Below the pieces are notes generated by a model that saw nothing but the letters and a program-made list of their open reading frames with translations, had not been told where the DNA came from and did not search any database. A DNA stretch of 64,000 nucleotides from Lumnitzera littorea (taxonomy: Eukaryota > Streptophyta > Magnoliopsida > Myrtales > Combretaceae). The stretch spans positions 71,037,308 through 71,101,307 of the forward strand of contig JAMXBB010000011.1 in assembly GCA_024138015.1 (NCBI GenBank), given 5' to 3'. Of the stretch, positions 1 through 11,820 are shown in pieces. A program made the position numbers and the translations under genes. Within the stretch, counting starts at the first letter, position 1. Every line of letters begins with the position of its first letter.

Positions 1-420
1 ATACGTTTTGCTAGAAGTTTAAGTAGTAGTCGTAGTTCGAGTTGTTTGTTGTTTTTGTGTTCTATTGTGCTCTGTATTCGTCTCTTAAAATAGGGTAAGG
101 AGTAGATGAAGCATAGTGGTAGTTAGAAGAGAAATTACTGTATGATTTTGTTTCATTGTCATAGTAGTGGTGATGTTTTGTCTAGTGTTGTTGAGAAGAG
201 TATTAATAGCAACTGCCATACTATGAGTGTTGGTTTTGCTATTATAGAAGTAGTGGTGGCTATTACAAAAGTAGTGATTGTTGTCATATTAAGAGTGTCT
301 GTTTACTACTCATTACGGTAGTGTAGTGGTCGTGATTGTTGAAGCAATAGATGTTGGAGTTGTTTGTTGAAGTTGTTGAGTGATAAAACAACAAATCAAA
401 GTGTGAACGCAGTGGTTAGC
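1..420. repeat. Degenerate GTN trinucleotide-rich stretch
   Basis: The + strand is dominated by short runs of GTA, GTG, GTT and GTC (gtagtagtcgtag, gtagtggtgatg, gaagtagtggtggc), an eroded trinucleotide repeat. No reading frame here resembles a known protein. It lies just upstream of the decayed Gypsy element and may be part of its left region, but no LTR boundary is visible. Confidence 0.5.
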
Positions 421-979
421 TAAAATGAGAGTGATGCACTTGGAAGAGGCCATTGTGTGAAACAAACCCATAGGCCTACAGATGAGTAGATAGACCACCT
501 TACCGAGCTTGTAGAAAACATGTTAGTAAAAATGCAAAGAGAAATTGTACTTTTTCTAAAAGAGCTCGCCATTTTAGCACAAGCTGATGGATATGCTATT
601 GATGTAACTCCAAAGCAAATTCAAGCCAAATATCAGTGTAGCCGACCTAATAATGAAAAAGAATTTACCCAGCTCGAAATGTTTAAGTTAGAGGAGTTAA
701 GCAAAGAACCAATCAAAAAATGGAGATCGTAGAAGAAGAGAATTATGATAAAGAGTTTTATGAGGTTAATGAAAGGCTAGATCGAGCACCCCAAGGTGGC
801 GAACTTAAAGGCCAACCTAATATGGTTGAGTATCTTATTCAGCATCCCCAAAGGATAGTAGAGTGATCAGCTCATTGAAGAATTGATCTTAACGGTGTTG
901 GTGAAGTTAATGAGGAGCTTGGTGAGGACTCTTATGAAGGGGAACATATTGCCTAAGCTTCTCGAAGTATTGATAATGT

Positions 980-1790
980 GAGAGTCCAAATTATAAACTT
1001 CTTAAGAAATGGTAGCACGTATGAGTACTTAGATTGGGAAAGGTGAGTTGAGAAGTTATTTGAGTGCTATTGTTATGCCAAAGAGGAAAAGGTTAGACTT
1101 GCTACCCTTGAGTTCATTGAATATGCTTGTATCTAGTTGAAAAAGTTGCATATGATGAGAAGAAGAGATGGTAGATAAGGTATAAGAACATGGGATGAAA
1201 TGAAAACAGTCATATAAGGAAGATTCATTCTTGATTCATATTATCAAGATACTTTTGCAAAGTCGTAGGAGTTGAGACAGGGGAATCGATCTATTGATAA
1301 GTAGATGCAAAAATTCCAAGTGTTGATGATCGGATGTGAAGTATATGAACTCAAAGACGCTGTCGAGGTGCAATTCTTTCACACCTTTGGAGAAGTTATC
1401 AAGGTTGTAAAACGTATTGAGATACAAAAGAGGAACATGCCTCACCGAGCTTTTAATGACTTGGTCAATCAGTTCGACCTGTCCATAGGAGTAGCAAGAA
1501 GCCTAGTGACCTAGTGCCGAGTAAGAGAGAGGGACATATATCACATGTAGAAGGAATGAGGATAGAAAAAGGAGGGAAAGAGAATGAATTTGAAAAGGGT
1601 AAACCTCCAAAAGAAAGACAAGCAAGATTAAGTGCTTTAGATGTAAGGGCTTTGGATGTAAGGGCTTTGGACATATGGTTCGGCAATGTCCAAACCGACA
1701 AACTATGGTAATTAAAGGTGACGTCTTAACCTTTGAAGCATATAGTATTGATGAAGAAGTTAATAAAGCTATAGAAGAAGTAAAAGAGGG
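980..1790 (+). pseudogene. Gypsy gag remnant with zinc knuckle
   Basis: Conceptual translation gives the gag pattern of plant Gypsy elements: YLDWERVEKLFECY near 1030, a segment at 1305-1514 resembling the gag C-terminal half (QFFHTFGEVIKVVKRIE), then a retroviral-type zinc knuckle near 1657-1700 reading CKGFGHMVRQCPNRQTMVIK. The knuckle is damaged: a 15-bp unit (tgtaagggctttgga) is tandemly duplicated at 1642-1671, so the first cysteine of the CX2CX4HX4C array is misplaced. Several stops interrupt the frame. Gag would package element RNA in cytoplasmic particles; this copy cannot. Confidence 0.75.
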
Positions 1791-1944
1791 AGTATAGGTG
1801 GAAGTTATGGGAGATAACATTTAGTCAGAGGAAGGCAACATGTGAAGATTGGTTGTCCGTTGAGTTATGAGTTTGGAACTTGACAAAGAGAATGAGTAGT
1901 GTAAGAATTTATTTCATACTTTGTGTAGGTAAGAGATTAGCAGT

Positions 1945-2270
1945 GTGCTTTGATCATTGATAATGGCAATTGTACGAATGTTGCAACTATAAGGTTAGTC
2001 GAGCAATTACAATTGTCAACCTCTCCACATCCTAAACCGTACAAGTTACATTAGCTAAATAAGAAAAAATCATTGCATGTTACAAAACAAGTATTGTTAC
2101 CAATTTCCGTTAGGAGTTATAAGGATAAGATTGAATGTGATGTGTTGCTAATGTGTCCTTCTCACATTTTACTTAGCCGAACTTAGTTATTTGATAGAAG
2201 AGTCATACATGATAGATATAAGAATACTTATACATTTGAGAGAGATGACTGACCTACTACATCATCCCCA
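1945..2270 (+). pseudogene. Gypsy aspartic protease remnant
   Basis: The + frame reads ALIIDNGNCTNVATIRLVEQL followed by a PHPKPYKL block and a segment like VTKQVLLPISVRSYKDKIECDV. This is the usual protease region of plant Gypsy polyproteins, where the active site is normally Asp-x-Gly-Ser/Thr. Here it reads D-N-G-N, so the catalytic Asp and the Gly are present but the neighbouring residue is changed. Stops occur both upstream and downstream. It would cleave the gag-pol polyprotein in an intact element. Confidence 0.7.
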
Positions 2271-2629
2271 TGACGCTAAGCCAAGCAAGTAGTATGCAAT
2301 CAAAGTTGAGCCAACGATCTAAGAGAACTTTGGTTATGAGCCCATCTAAATTGAGATGAGCCATGAAGTTTAATACGCTAACCTTCTTGATGATACAAAA
2401 ACTATTAGAACTAAAAGAGTAAACTGACTTACTTAAAGAGGTCTAAAAATTATTAAAGGAATTTGTTGATCAATTTCCAAAAGAGCTACTAAGAGGACTA
2501 CCACCGAAGCGAGGAGTAGAGTATGGAATTTACTTGCAGCATGGAGCTGCTTTGTTTGCCAAATCAATCGGCCTATTAGATGAATCTCAAGCAAGTTACA
2601 GAACTGTAAAGACAAGTGAATGAGCTTAT

Positions 2630-3830
2630 TGAAAGAAGTTATGTTAGGGAAAGCCTGAGTCCATGTACTATGCCCGCACTATTGATTCCTAAGAAAGATA
2701 GAAGTTAGAGAATGTGTGTGGATGACCAAGCTATTAATAAAATCACCATTAAGTACAAATATCCGATCCTTAGACTGGGTGATATGTTATACAAGCTACA
2801 TGGTGCAAGGATATGTTCCAAGATTAACTTGAAGTCTAAATATCTTCAAATATGTATGCAATAAGGAGACGAATGGAAAACAACCTTTAAAATGAGAAAT
2901 AGCCTATATGATTAGCTTGTTATTTGAGTTATCTAATCTCTAAGCACATTCGTAAGATTAATGAACCGTATGTTGAGGAATCAAATAGGGAGATTCATTT
3001 TGGTCTATTTTGACGACATCTTAGTATACGTTCTTGATCTGTCAACTCATGTATATCATCTTCAAACTTTTTTTAAAGTGTTACAAGCTAAGAAACTATT
3101 TAATAATTTGAAGAAATGTTGTTTTTGCTAAGAGGAAGTAGTATTTCTTGGGTATGTAGTTAATGGTAAAGGCGTGAGAGTAGATGAGGAGAAAACTGGA
3201 GTTATCGTGGAATGGCCTACCCCAACCTCTTGTGCAAACATATGAAATTTTCATGGCTTAGCTTCTTTCTATTATAGGTTCATTCAAAACTTTAGTTTTG
3301 CTGCCACATCCCTTACTAAGCTCACCAAGAATAATATAGAATTTTGGTGGGGAAGTAAGGAGAAAGAAAGATTTTTAGAGCTAAAGAAGAGGTTGACTTT
3401 AGCCCTAATACTATCTTTACCCAATTTCAACAAGGTTTCTTATTGGAATGTGATACATCTGACATTGATATTGGATCGATACTCATGCAAGATAGTTGAC
3501 CAATTGCTTATTTTAGCAAGAAACTTAAGGGATCTACTTTGAAATATTTTATGTATGAGAAGGAATTGTATGCTATTATCCGAGCTTTATAGACATGGCA
3601 ACGTAACTTATTACTAAAAGAATTTATAGGATGCATTGATCACTAAACCTTGAGATACATGAAGAGTTAACCAAAGCTATCCAAGCAATGAGTCAAGTAG
3701 ATTAAATTTCTAGAGAGATTTTCATTTGTGATCAAGTATAAGAAAGGGAAAGCAAATACCCTATTTAGAAGGCACATGATGCTTTCCGACTTGCAAACCA
3801 AATTGATAGAATTTACAAGCATTAAGGAGC
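2630..3830 (+). pseudogene. Gypsy reverse transcriptase and RNase H remnant
   Basis: RT blocks appear in order on the + strand: SPCTMPALLIPKKDRSWRMC, DDQAINKITIKYKYPIL, LHGARICSKINLKSKYLQI, then FILVYFDDILVY near 3000 with the catalytic Y-x-D-D intact, then VVFLGYVVNGKGVRVDEEK and FHGLASFYYRFIQNFS. RNase H follows, with recognisable pieces (IAYFSKKL, MYEKELYAII) and ends near 3728-3800 with the junction sequence VIKYKKGKANTLFRRHMMLSDLQTKL. At least six stops are present, several at positions where CAG or CAA would be expected (for example after LQICMQ). The family and order are clear; the copy is dead. Confidence 0.88.
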
Positions 3831-3959
3831 AATATTCCCATAAGAAATCTACTCAATATGACTCAGGACTTAACCTTGCTCAAAATTTAGATAAAAGTAG
3901 CTTGAACTTGGGCAATAAGAGTTATATGCAAGAATAAGAGAAAAATGATAAAAAGGGGA

Positions 3960-6900
3960 TTTTCTCATTTAGTTACTTCAAAAAATGACAAATTTGGTAT
4001 TTATACAACCCATTTAAGGAAACATCCTAGGAATGAACATTTACCTAATTAAACTCTAAACTAAAAATAGTGTGAGAACATGTATTGAGTGTAAAAATGA
4101 CAAACACTATAGGAATATGCACCTGACAATTTGTACAAGCAAATACAGTACCAGAGATGCGTGTCACTAGAAGGGTGGATGTCGACTCTAACGTTGTAAG
4201 ATAGATTCTGTACTACTTAGTCATTGGTCGAGTTTGGGCAAATGGCTTAGATCCATGGGTAAATAGCTTAGAAACATTTCATTCAAGATAATAATTAAGG
4301 TGGCTAACCTATTTTGGCTAGATGGCTAATGTCCTTCACTTAAGATATAATGTAGCACCAGTGCAAGTTTAGGTACTCAATCAAATTGAACTTCTTTAGG
4401 CGAAAAAATTTTTTTTTTAGTGAACTGTTTGGAGAGAGCTCGACGTACCATGGCAATTAACCCTCGAGCTCAAGAACAAATACGGGGTCCTTAGGTTGGA
4501 TTCTTATCACTTCGGTCCCTAAGTCAGATTCCTATCACTTTCTATTTTACTTTGTTCATTTTTATTTTCTTAATTTGCAAGTACATATGCTAATTGCCCT
4601 ATACTAAGTTAACCCACTTTAACCTAGGAGTTAAGTAAGGGGAAGGCCAAGGTAGTTCACTTTTGAAATATGTTCAAATTTCAATCCCAATACATTTTGT
4701 ATTTTGGTTAAACAGGCTGGTCTACATAATTAATCCTACTTGCACAGCTCTAATTACTACCTATTTTATTATTTGGTGGGGGTTCCAATTATTTGCGATC
4801 TTAGAACTTCTTAAGGGAAATGAAGATGCCTCATGTTTTTCTAATTTTTCTTCAACACACTTTTGCACACATACGTTGATACACACATGTACACATATAC
4901 ATAATAGTAGAGGCATACTCATGATATGTATGCAAAAATAAAATATACTAGTTATTGATGGTCAGTTTTAAACATAAGGTCCTAAGCTTAGGCCAACTTC
5001 TTTATCTCATTGGTTGAGTTCTCTAAAACCTAAGCTAACCCCTCTCAAGTTGGTTTCCCTAAAGAAGCTCTAAGCAAGCAGGCACAATCTTTATACTATA
5101 GAGGTCACAAGCCTCTTAGCATAGCTCAGCAACACTTACATGTCCAATGATGAAAGCCTACATCCCCATTTGTATAGCACCTACAATCCATTAAATGCAA
5201 CAAAATGCATAGAGCCCCCTGCAAAGTCCTACATAATGTAATTGTACGACATCCATAAAGCAATAAATGCAAGAAGACAGGCATTGAACTATCTATGAGT
5301 TGACTAGAGCTCGAGACCTTATCTATAGATAATCCACCTCTCCCCTCTATATAGTAAGAGAAAAATATACTCATGATTCCTTTGTTTTGTAGGTCCATTA
5401 CAATCTCAACTCTCTTAAAGGCTTCAATTACTTTGCTAGCTAGAATCTAAAGATGACAGTAGTATAATTAGATTTAGATCATAAAATTGTCATTGGATTA
5501 AACTATATACATGATTACTTTGAGAAAAAAATTATTCATAAGTAGTTTTAAAAATGTACGAAGAAATAAAAAGGAATATGTAATGAATATTGCCAAAAAA
5601 AAGGGTTTGGGTGGGAGAGGGGAGGAATATAGTAGTTCAATGAGGGAAAAAAAAAAGGTAAATTAGCCAAAAAAAGAAAGAAAAAATAAAATTGGAGAGA
5701 AAAGAGGGTTAGGGTATTAGTGGTATAAAAAGAAAAAAAGGGTTATTGGGTTACTACGATAGGATGTAATAGTTTTGATAGGTAATTTCCTAAATTAGCT
5801 CTTAAGGAGATAGTTAATATCTAATAATTATTAGTAATGAAGAGTATAATAAAAAAATAATTAATGGAAAACTATGATAAAAAAATTTATCGAGTTTAAA
5901 TCAAGTGATAGTATTGATTTAATAAAGAATAAATACATATCTATTTGTTAGAACATATACAATATATATTATATCTATAGTTTTATATTTAATTTTACAA
6001 AAGATCTATAATTAATAAATGAAGTTTTTATATTTGTAGACAGAGGTATTATGAATTTATATTCTTCAAATCAATCATTAAATACTAATCAAAATAAATT
6101 TATTTCAGTTGTTTAGGTGCCCTGTCAAAAAGATGAATGATAAAACATATATATACCTTTCCAAAGAGCAAAATTTCTTTCCAAAATTTTGATTTTAGAT
6201 GCATTTACCTCCTTTAAAATGACAAAAATATTCTCGAACTTTAGAAAAAATAGTAAACAAGAACAATTCTTCGTTTGAGTTGCAGGAATTTTGAAGTAAA
6301 TATCATCATGCTAAGGTACGTTCAGGGAATATTATTAAGCACCACGTGTAAAATTATTAGAAAAATTCTATCTCCAGGATACCGAACACGTATAGTCCTC
6401 TTTATCCTGATTCCTGAGTGCCTGACACCTATCACTTCCTGTTGTAATTGGTGGGACCCATCAACAGACCAAGCAATTAACCCATAAATGGCACTATCAT
6501 ATCAACTGTGTCCACCTATGAAGCCTCAACCCATGAAAGATCTTTTTCATAAATTGGTTCAATGCTTTTATCTTTACCTACCCATAACTATCAATATTTA
6601 ATATATTTATATAACATGTCCAACCATATAATTATTATTTTTTATTACACTTATTTTTATAATTATTATTTTTTTATTATTTTAATTATCCAATATTCCT
6701 ATCATTTAAAAAATTTATTAAACATTTCATTTCATCAATATTTATAAATATTTCTAAGGACATTTTTAAAAAAAAGTTATTATAATTTTTTATTTACTAA
6801 TATATATTACCAACATTTTTCTATATTTTTAACACCAAACTTTTTTTGTATTTTTCCATAAATAACGCGGATGTGTCATTCTTTAATGAATTAAAAAGGA

Positions 6901-7380
6901 AATTCTGAAGCTGGTTATAAATATTTATCAGGATTAAGATGAATATTATTTTAGATACCAAGTAACTTAAATTTTTATATCTCTAAAATATATTATAGTC
7001 ATATAAAAAATTAATAAAAATATTTAATATCACAACCAAGATGTTTTTAGGAAGGAGAGAGGAAAAAGGAGATATTCAAATGTTGTTTAAAAATTGAAAT
7101 AAAGTTATCAAAAAGGTAATATATTTATTTTCATTTTCCATACATGTGAGACGTGCTATTTAGAGAAAAAATTCATCGCGTGTTATGTTACACATATATG
7201 TAGTGCGTACATCAAAATAAAATCTCGATACATCCTACATGCGTGCATGACGCCAGCGATAATCATTTTAAAAAACACCAAATTTACTGCAAAACATGTA
7301 CCAATAGCCAATGCTCGAGGATGGGAGCACAAATAAACAAATGGATTTAAAATGTTAAAACTTTATTTAAAAAGAGAGAG
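3960..7380. other. AT-rich intergenic DNA, no gene recognised
   Basis: There are short frames (such as 4663-4941 and 5126-5398) but none resembles a protein. 4857-4905 holds an eroded CA-rich tract. 5600-5760 is purine-rich (runs of GGGA and A). 6640-6780 is nearly pure A+T. A segment at 6310-6500 has higher G+C and one CACGTG (near 6343) but no coding signal. The 4200-4560 stretch could be the remains of the LTR of the preceding element, but no second copy was seen. Confidence 0.6.
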
Positions 7381-7399
7381 TTTTTGTTTGGTGTCATTT

Positions 7400-7639
7400 T
7401 TTTATGCAAGTGATCTCAGCCAATCAGCTTCCAGTATTCCCAACATACTCTCGACGGACGCGTGTCGGTGGCAAACAAATCCACCGCAACTGCCGTTATG
7501 ATTATCGCCTGAGGGTTCTCCCTAAACTAGAATTTCTCTGAACTTCAGAGAGAGAACTGAGAAAGTGCGAGCAAAACCCTAGAGATAGATCCCCGAGAAT
7601 CTACGCGACGAAGAGGAAGCAATTGCCGGTGCTCGCTCA
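7400..7639 (+). promoter_or_regulatory. Promoter and 5' leader of the first DUF7950-like gene
   Basis: A CCAAT box lies at 7420-7424, and base composition changes from AT-rich to balanced at about 7440. The leader contains an upstream ATG at 7498 that opens a 5-codon frame ending TGA at 7512, which would be a uORF if transcription starts before it. The sequence aaaccctagag at 7575-7585 is typical of plant 5' leaders. No clear TATA box was assigned, so the start of transcription is not placed. Confidence 0.4.
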
Positions 7640-8551
7640 ATGGACGGCGGCGGACCGTGGTTGATAGGACGATACGACGCTGGTGCAAAGAATAAAACGA
7701 TAATAGACAATTTTATGCTGAGATTCCGGCCGATTGCTCCTAAACCACCAGGCGGAGACTCGCTCACTAACGGCCATATGACGGAGAGTAGAAGTGGAGT
7801 TGTCGGTAAGAGAAAGGTTAAGAGAAAGTACGTTAGAGTTTCTAAGAATAATAATCGGTGTAAAGGAGAGAACACCGCTGACGGAGTAGATCCGTCGGGA
7901 GTTCGCCGCTACGGAAATGTTGTGACGCTTCAGCTGTTGCCGGAGAAATCAGATCTGCCGTCGGAGAACCTGATTTCCACCGGATCTTCTCGTGAGACCG
8001 GCTATACCGGTACGATAATAGAAGCACAGAAGCTTCTGGAAGAAATTCATGATTCTAAGCCGTCGATGTGGAGAAAGATCGGTGGCTTAGGTCTGGAAGT
8101 CAGGTTGAGTAATGACGTAGCTCCCTCTGGCTCTATGGTGGAGACGCGCGTGACGGTGGAGAGCGTGGAAGAGAGCACGTGCATGGAGACATCGGGACGG
8201 ATAGGTTATACGAACATAGAAAGAATGAAGTATCTGACACACGATGCGTGTCCGTGTTTCGTGACGGATGTCTTGAATAGAGTTGTTTGGGTGAATAGAG
8301 TTTATGTGCGATTTCTGAAAGAAGGGGAGGTGGAAACGTCGGAGATGGAGATAAATGCTGTGCTTGTGGTGAAGGAGAAACTCCCGTGGTGGCGCGGTGG
8401 GTTCGCATGCCGGGTGCGGTTGGAGCACGTGTGGCTAGACGGGAGGCAGTGGCGGCGTGTGGTGCCTTGTGACGCTTGGAGAATGGAGGGAGGAGGGTTT
8501 GCATGGAGACTGGACGTTAAAGCTGCTTTAAGTCTGAGTGTAGGTGTTTAG
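7640..8551 (+). CDS. Uncharacterised plant protein, probable DUF7950 family (303 aa)
   Basis: This is an intact single-exon gene of unknown molecular function. The protein starts MDGGGPWLIGRYD and has LRFRPIAPKP at residues 27-36, a strongly basic stretch KRKVKRKYVRV at 57-67 that could be a nuclear localisation signal, VTLQLLPEK at 95-103, a CPCF motif at 204-207 followed by VVWVN, and an ending FAWRLDVKAALSLSVGV at 287-303. No signal peptide or membrane segment is seen. The start was chosen because the next gene's paralogous protein begins at the same place relative to the first motif. The G+C and codon use differ sharply from the surrounding AT-rich DNA. The paralogue at 15085-16026 shares all four blocks with a variable middle. 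I believe plant databases call this domain DUF7950; the name is from memory, while the paralogy is seen directly. Confidence 0.9.
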   Translation: MDGGGPWLIGRYDAGAKNKTIIDNFMLRFRPIAPKPPGGDSLTNGHMTESRSGVVGKRKVKRKYVRVSKNNNRCKGENTADGVDPSGVRRYGNVVTLQLLPEKSDLPSENLISTGSSRETGYTGTIIEAQKLLEEIHDSKPSMWRKIGGLGLEVRLSNDVAPSGSMVETRVTVESVEESTCMETSGRIGYTNIERMKYLTHDACPCFVTDVLNRVVWVNRVYVRFLKEGEVETSEMEINAVLVVKEKLPWWRGGFACRVRLEHVWLDGRQWRRVVPCDAWRMEGGGFAWRLDVKAALSLSVGV

Positions 8552-8830
8552 CCAAAATGCTGGCAAGAGCCCTCTCCAGAAGTGATACCTTTTATGGATA
8601 CATCAGGTATATATGAGTAATCATGCAACATATGTGCATGTTATATACTGTGTGAGATGCCAAATGCTGCCTCTATCTATATATACAAATGCATACATAC
8701 TTGATACTATATGAAAGAGTAATGTTGATAGTTGTATTAAAGATGGTGCATTCTATATTTGGTGAGTTGATCATTAGCCTCGTGGGGAGAGGAATTTTTC
8801 CTTTTCATTAATATATATAGGGAAGAGATT
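8552..8830 (+). other. Probable 3' untranslated region of the first gene
   Basis: The sequence after the TAG stop becomes T- and A-rich with repeated tatata tracts (8677-8690 and 8811-8819), as expected of a plant 3' region. No canonical AATAAA was singled out, so the polyadenylation site is not placed. Confidence 0.35.
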
Positions 8831-11244
8831 TTGGTGATGATTAAAAAGCAAAGAGTGAAGATGAGCTATAACATTGACACGCAGTTCTTCCAACAAAGTT
8901 TCATTAAGACACGTATCAATTCTCCGTAGGTCTCTAGTTACGGAAGACAACCCAATTATATACTGTGCAGATTATATGATAAATGGTGAAAATTTTATTG
9001 AGAATTTAAAATAAATTAATTATATTTTTTAGATTTATTATTTCGACGATGTAACTATAAGCAAGCCAATCCTTATTTAACGTATAATTACTGATTCCGC
9101 TTTCGTAACTAAATAACTGTCCAGAAATTCAGGTAAGAACTAAAAATTAATGACTCCATATTGGAATTGGATTGGTGGATTTGTCGGAAGCCCAATATAG
9201 GGTTTGTACAATCTGATTAAGGGAAGTTACGCCTTTCTATTATTCTTATAGAAGTTCCTTTTCCTTTTTCCTGTATTAATCTGGTAAAAGTTGAAGGTTG
9301 TGTGTTACCCGATAACTATTATGACTTGATAAAAATAGTATATAACTATTAATATAACGATTTGTTACTATCATTGGAATCTTTCTTTTATTCTTTTTCA
9401 TTAAAAATAAAAATTCAACATTTTTCTTTTATTAAAAAAATGGACTTTTTTCTTTTATGCCATTATTTATTCTAAAAATTAGAAAATCGTTAGCTGAACA
9501 CAAGTTCAACGTGTCATCATCTGCTGGCCAAAGAGAGCCTCTAGACGAGTGAAATTATGCCACGTCAAATGGGAAGCGGAATCTCTGTTAGAAGACACCG
9601 ACCATAAATCTGGTCTAGATAGCGGATACAACTTGATTTATTGTCTGAGTGAACCATATTTTGTCTTAAGAGAAGGTGGGTTAGAATTCAAAGAAAAATA
9701 AAAAGCATATATATAAAAACTTTTCGGAGAAATTCAAAGGTTTAAAACAATGTTGGCTAGATTAAAACATATATTATTTAAGAACCTTTTGTTTGTCTCT
9801 ACAGAATTCAAAATTAAATGAGTTCTTGTTTTTTGTTTTTTCCTTTCTTAACTGCTGTATTACAACTATGGGGACAGGGCTAATTTTTTTCTTTTTATAC
9901 TAAGTTGAAGGAAATATTTTCAAGTTAAAAGGAAAAAAAAAAACCTTTTTAACAATAATGTTTATCAAAATACGCTAAGTGTAGTAATTTTCTGTTCACC
10001 AAATAATTCCTTTTTTTGCCCCTACTGTATCCTTCATCGTATCAATTAATGCAGATTAGGAGGGAAAAAAAAATTCCTTTTCAATCTATTTTCCTATAGA
10101 CTTCCAATTTCACTCTATCCAAGGAAGTCTTAATCGGATGTTGTGGTACCATAGGCCACGTGGCTGAACCAAATTTTAGGCAGGGGGAAAGGGTAGAAAT
10201 ATGCTTGCCTATGCTTCGGCACGATAATTTGCAAACCATATCAGAACAACCTATAGGCTATACTTGCACAAAAAGTGAAAGAACCCATATTTTCTATCCT
10301 CTCCCATTCCATGAACAGCCAGGTCTAAACTAAGTTATTTCCAGTGAGAATGGTGGTAAACAAGACAATTCGTACCACGAGGGGTGACGATAATAATGCT
10401 GTGATGCTTTAATTCTTGGTGTGTGTGTGCAACACAAATATGCCCAGTTTTCTCGATTAGTTCGTTTTATGGAATTTACACGTGTAGTTGATATGTTATA
10501 TTTAACTATACGGTGCTGTTAAAGCATATTTAAATAATAATAAAATGTGTGTACATAAATTTATTGGTATATTGCAATTTTGTATATTTTTTTATATTAA
10601 AAAAATTCAATAATACTAATAAATAATGTAAATTGATGAATTATGTAAGTACCATTAATATTACTGTTCAATCTTTAAAAAGAAAAACTATTACTTTTAT
10701 TTTTTACGTGGTGTTAAAATTCTATTGAAACTTGCATTTCACTAATAAATTTATGGAATATATTCATATTATTAAAACTTTTTCAAATTGTGGTTTAGCT
10801 AGGAGAGTGATTCTACAAAGAGGGGATGCCGCGGTTGATTTTGTTAATACTCCCGGAACTCTCTCCAGTTTCCCAACTTGGTAATATATACTTTTAGCCA
10901 GTGTGCTTTCCCAATGGACTTATATATATACGTTCTATTTTTCTTGCATATAGAATGATACAATTCTTTACCTAGAATAATTTAAGTTTGAAAACTATGG
11001 ATATTAGTATAGTACCACTTACCAACTATTATTCTCAGTGAAATTGTGGCTTTCGGGAATTCACTGTCATTTTTTATTAAAACATATAATAGATTTTCAT
11101 ATCTTGGGAAAGCATCTGATCTTTAAATGTTAAGTCGTCACAACTTTAATTTAAGGGTCCTTAAAAAAAATTTTATGATGAGAGAGAATTGGTCGATCTC
11201 CCTCGATTAATTCATTAGTGCAACAGATACACATACTTGCACAC
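8831..11244. other. AT-rich intergenic DNA, no gene recognised
   Basis: No coding frame or transposon protein is recognisable. A small G+C-richer patch at 9510-9610 carries a ccacgtca motif, and 10800-10880 is another such patch that could be an eroded exon, but its translation resembles nothing I know. Confidence 0.5.
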
Positions 11245-11277
11245 AAAAAAAAAAAATATATATATATATATATATAT
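11245..11277. repeat. Poly(A) plus (TA)n microsatellite
   Basis: A run of about 12 A is followed by about ten TA dinucleotides. It is a simple sequence repeat likely to vary in length between individuals. Confidence 0.9.
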
Positions 11278-11309
11278 GAGTAATTGACGCTTTATTATTT
11301 CTGCCAAAA

Positions 11310-11820
11310 ATTATTTAACAGTCACATGGCATTCTTGAAAGTCGCACCTTTTGCCCCACATGTATGAGCGAATGGTACATGCATGTAAATTTAAGCCAGC
11401 TCACCAAACACCAAACACCAAACACCAAACAGTAGCCGTAGAGCCTAGAAGCAGGTGCGTTGATAGGATATGGATTATGATCAATAATCGAATAGGCGTT
11501 TTTGCTTTCAGTTGGACCAATTATGTTTGGGAGGCTCCAATCAGAGCCAATCAGCACACGATTTTATGTTAGTCTTTCTCTTTCAAAACTAGGTGACGTA
11601 CGGATGAGATCTCTCCAAGATTTCGATAGCAATCCACCCCTCCACGCGTCCACCCCCCCACCCCCACGACACAGAACAGAAGAAAACAAGAGATCGCCCC
11701 CAGACAGAAAAAATCTATGGGAAATCACGAAATAGAAGGGTTGTGATTTTCTGCCGGAAAACAATTTTACAAAATTCAGAGACTTCATTTGTTCAACAAA
11801 TACTGCAACATGCAAATACA
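11310..11820. other. G+C-richer non-coding island with a 7-bp tandem repeat
   Basis: Base composition rises above the surroundings. At 11402-11429 there are four exact copies of CACCAAA. At 11515-11555 there are two CCAAT-type boxes (ggaccaattat, agccaatcagc), then a C-rich run around 11630-11675. These look promoter- or leader-like, but no protein-coding frame with recognisable homology follows on either strand, so this may be an eroded gene front or a non-coding transcript region. Confidence 0.35.

Larger units (their letters stand above)
520..3960 (+). mobile_element. Decayed Ty3/Gypsy retrotransposon, + strand
   Basis: Gag, aspartic protease, reverse transcriptase and RNase H homology follow one another in Ty3/Gypsy order on the + strand. 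Every domain is broken by stops and frame changes, so the copy cannot be active. No integrase was recognised after about 3960 and no pair of LTRs could be delimited, so the copy looks truncated at its 3' side. The wording of the RT and protease blocks is typical of plant Gypsy polyproteins. The lineage within Gypsy is not resolved. Confidence 0.85.

Noticed and set aside
4663..4941. 92-codon + frame as a membrane protein
   Set aside because: The hydrophobic residues come from T-rich DNA and the tail is encoded by a CA-repeat; no homology.
8087..8504. Long - strand frames overlapping the first DUF7950-like gene
   Set aside because: They are shadows of the + strand gene; the + frame has conserved motifs shared with its paralogue and these do not.
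11402..11429. Four copies of a 7-bp unit (CACCAAA) as an interstitial telomere
   Set aside because: The plant telomere unit is CCCTAAA; this differs at two of seven positions in every copy, so it is an ordinary short tandem repeat.
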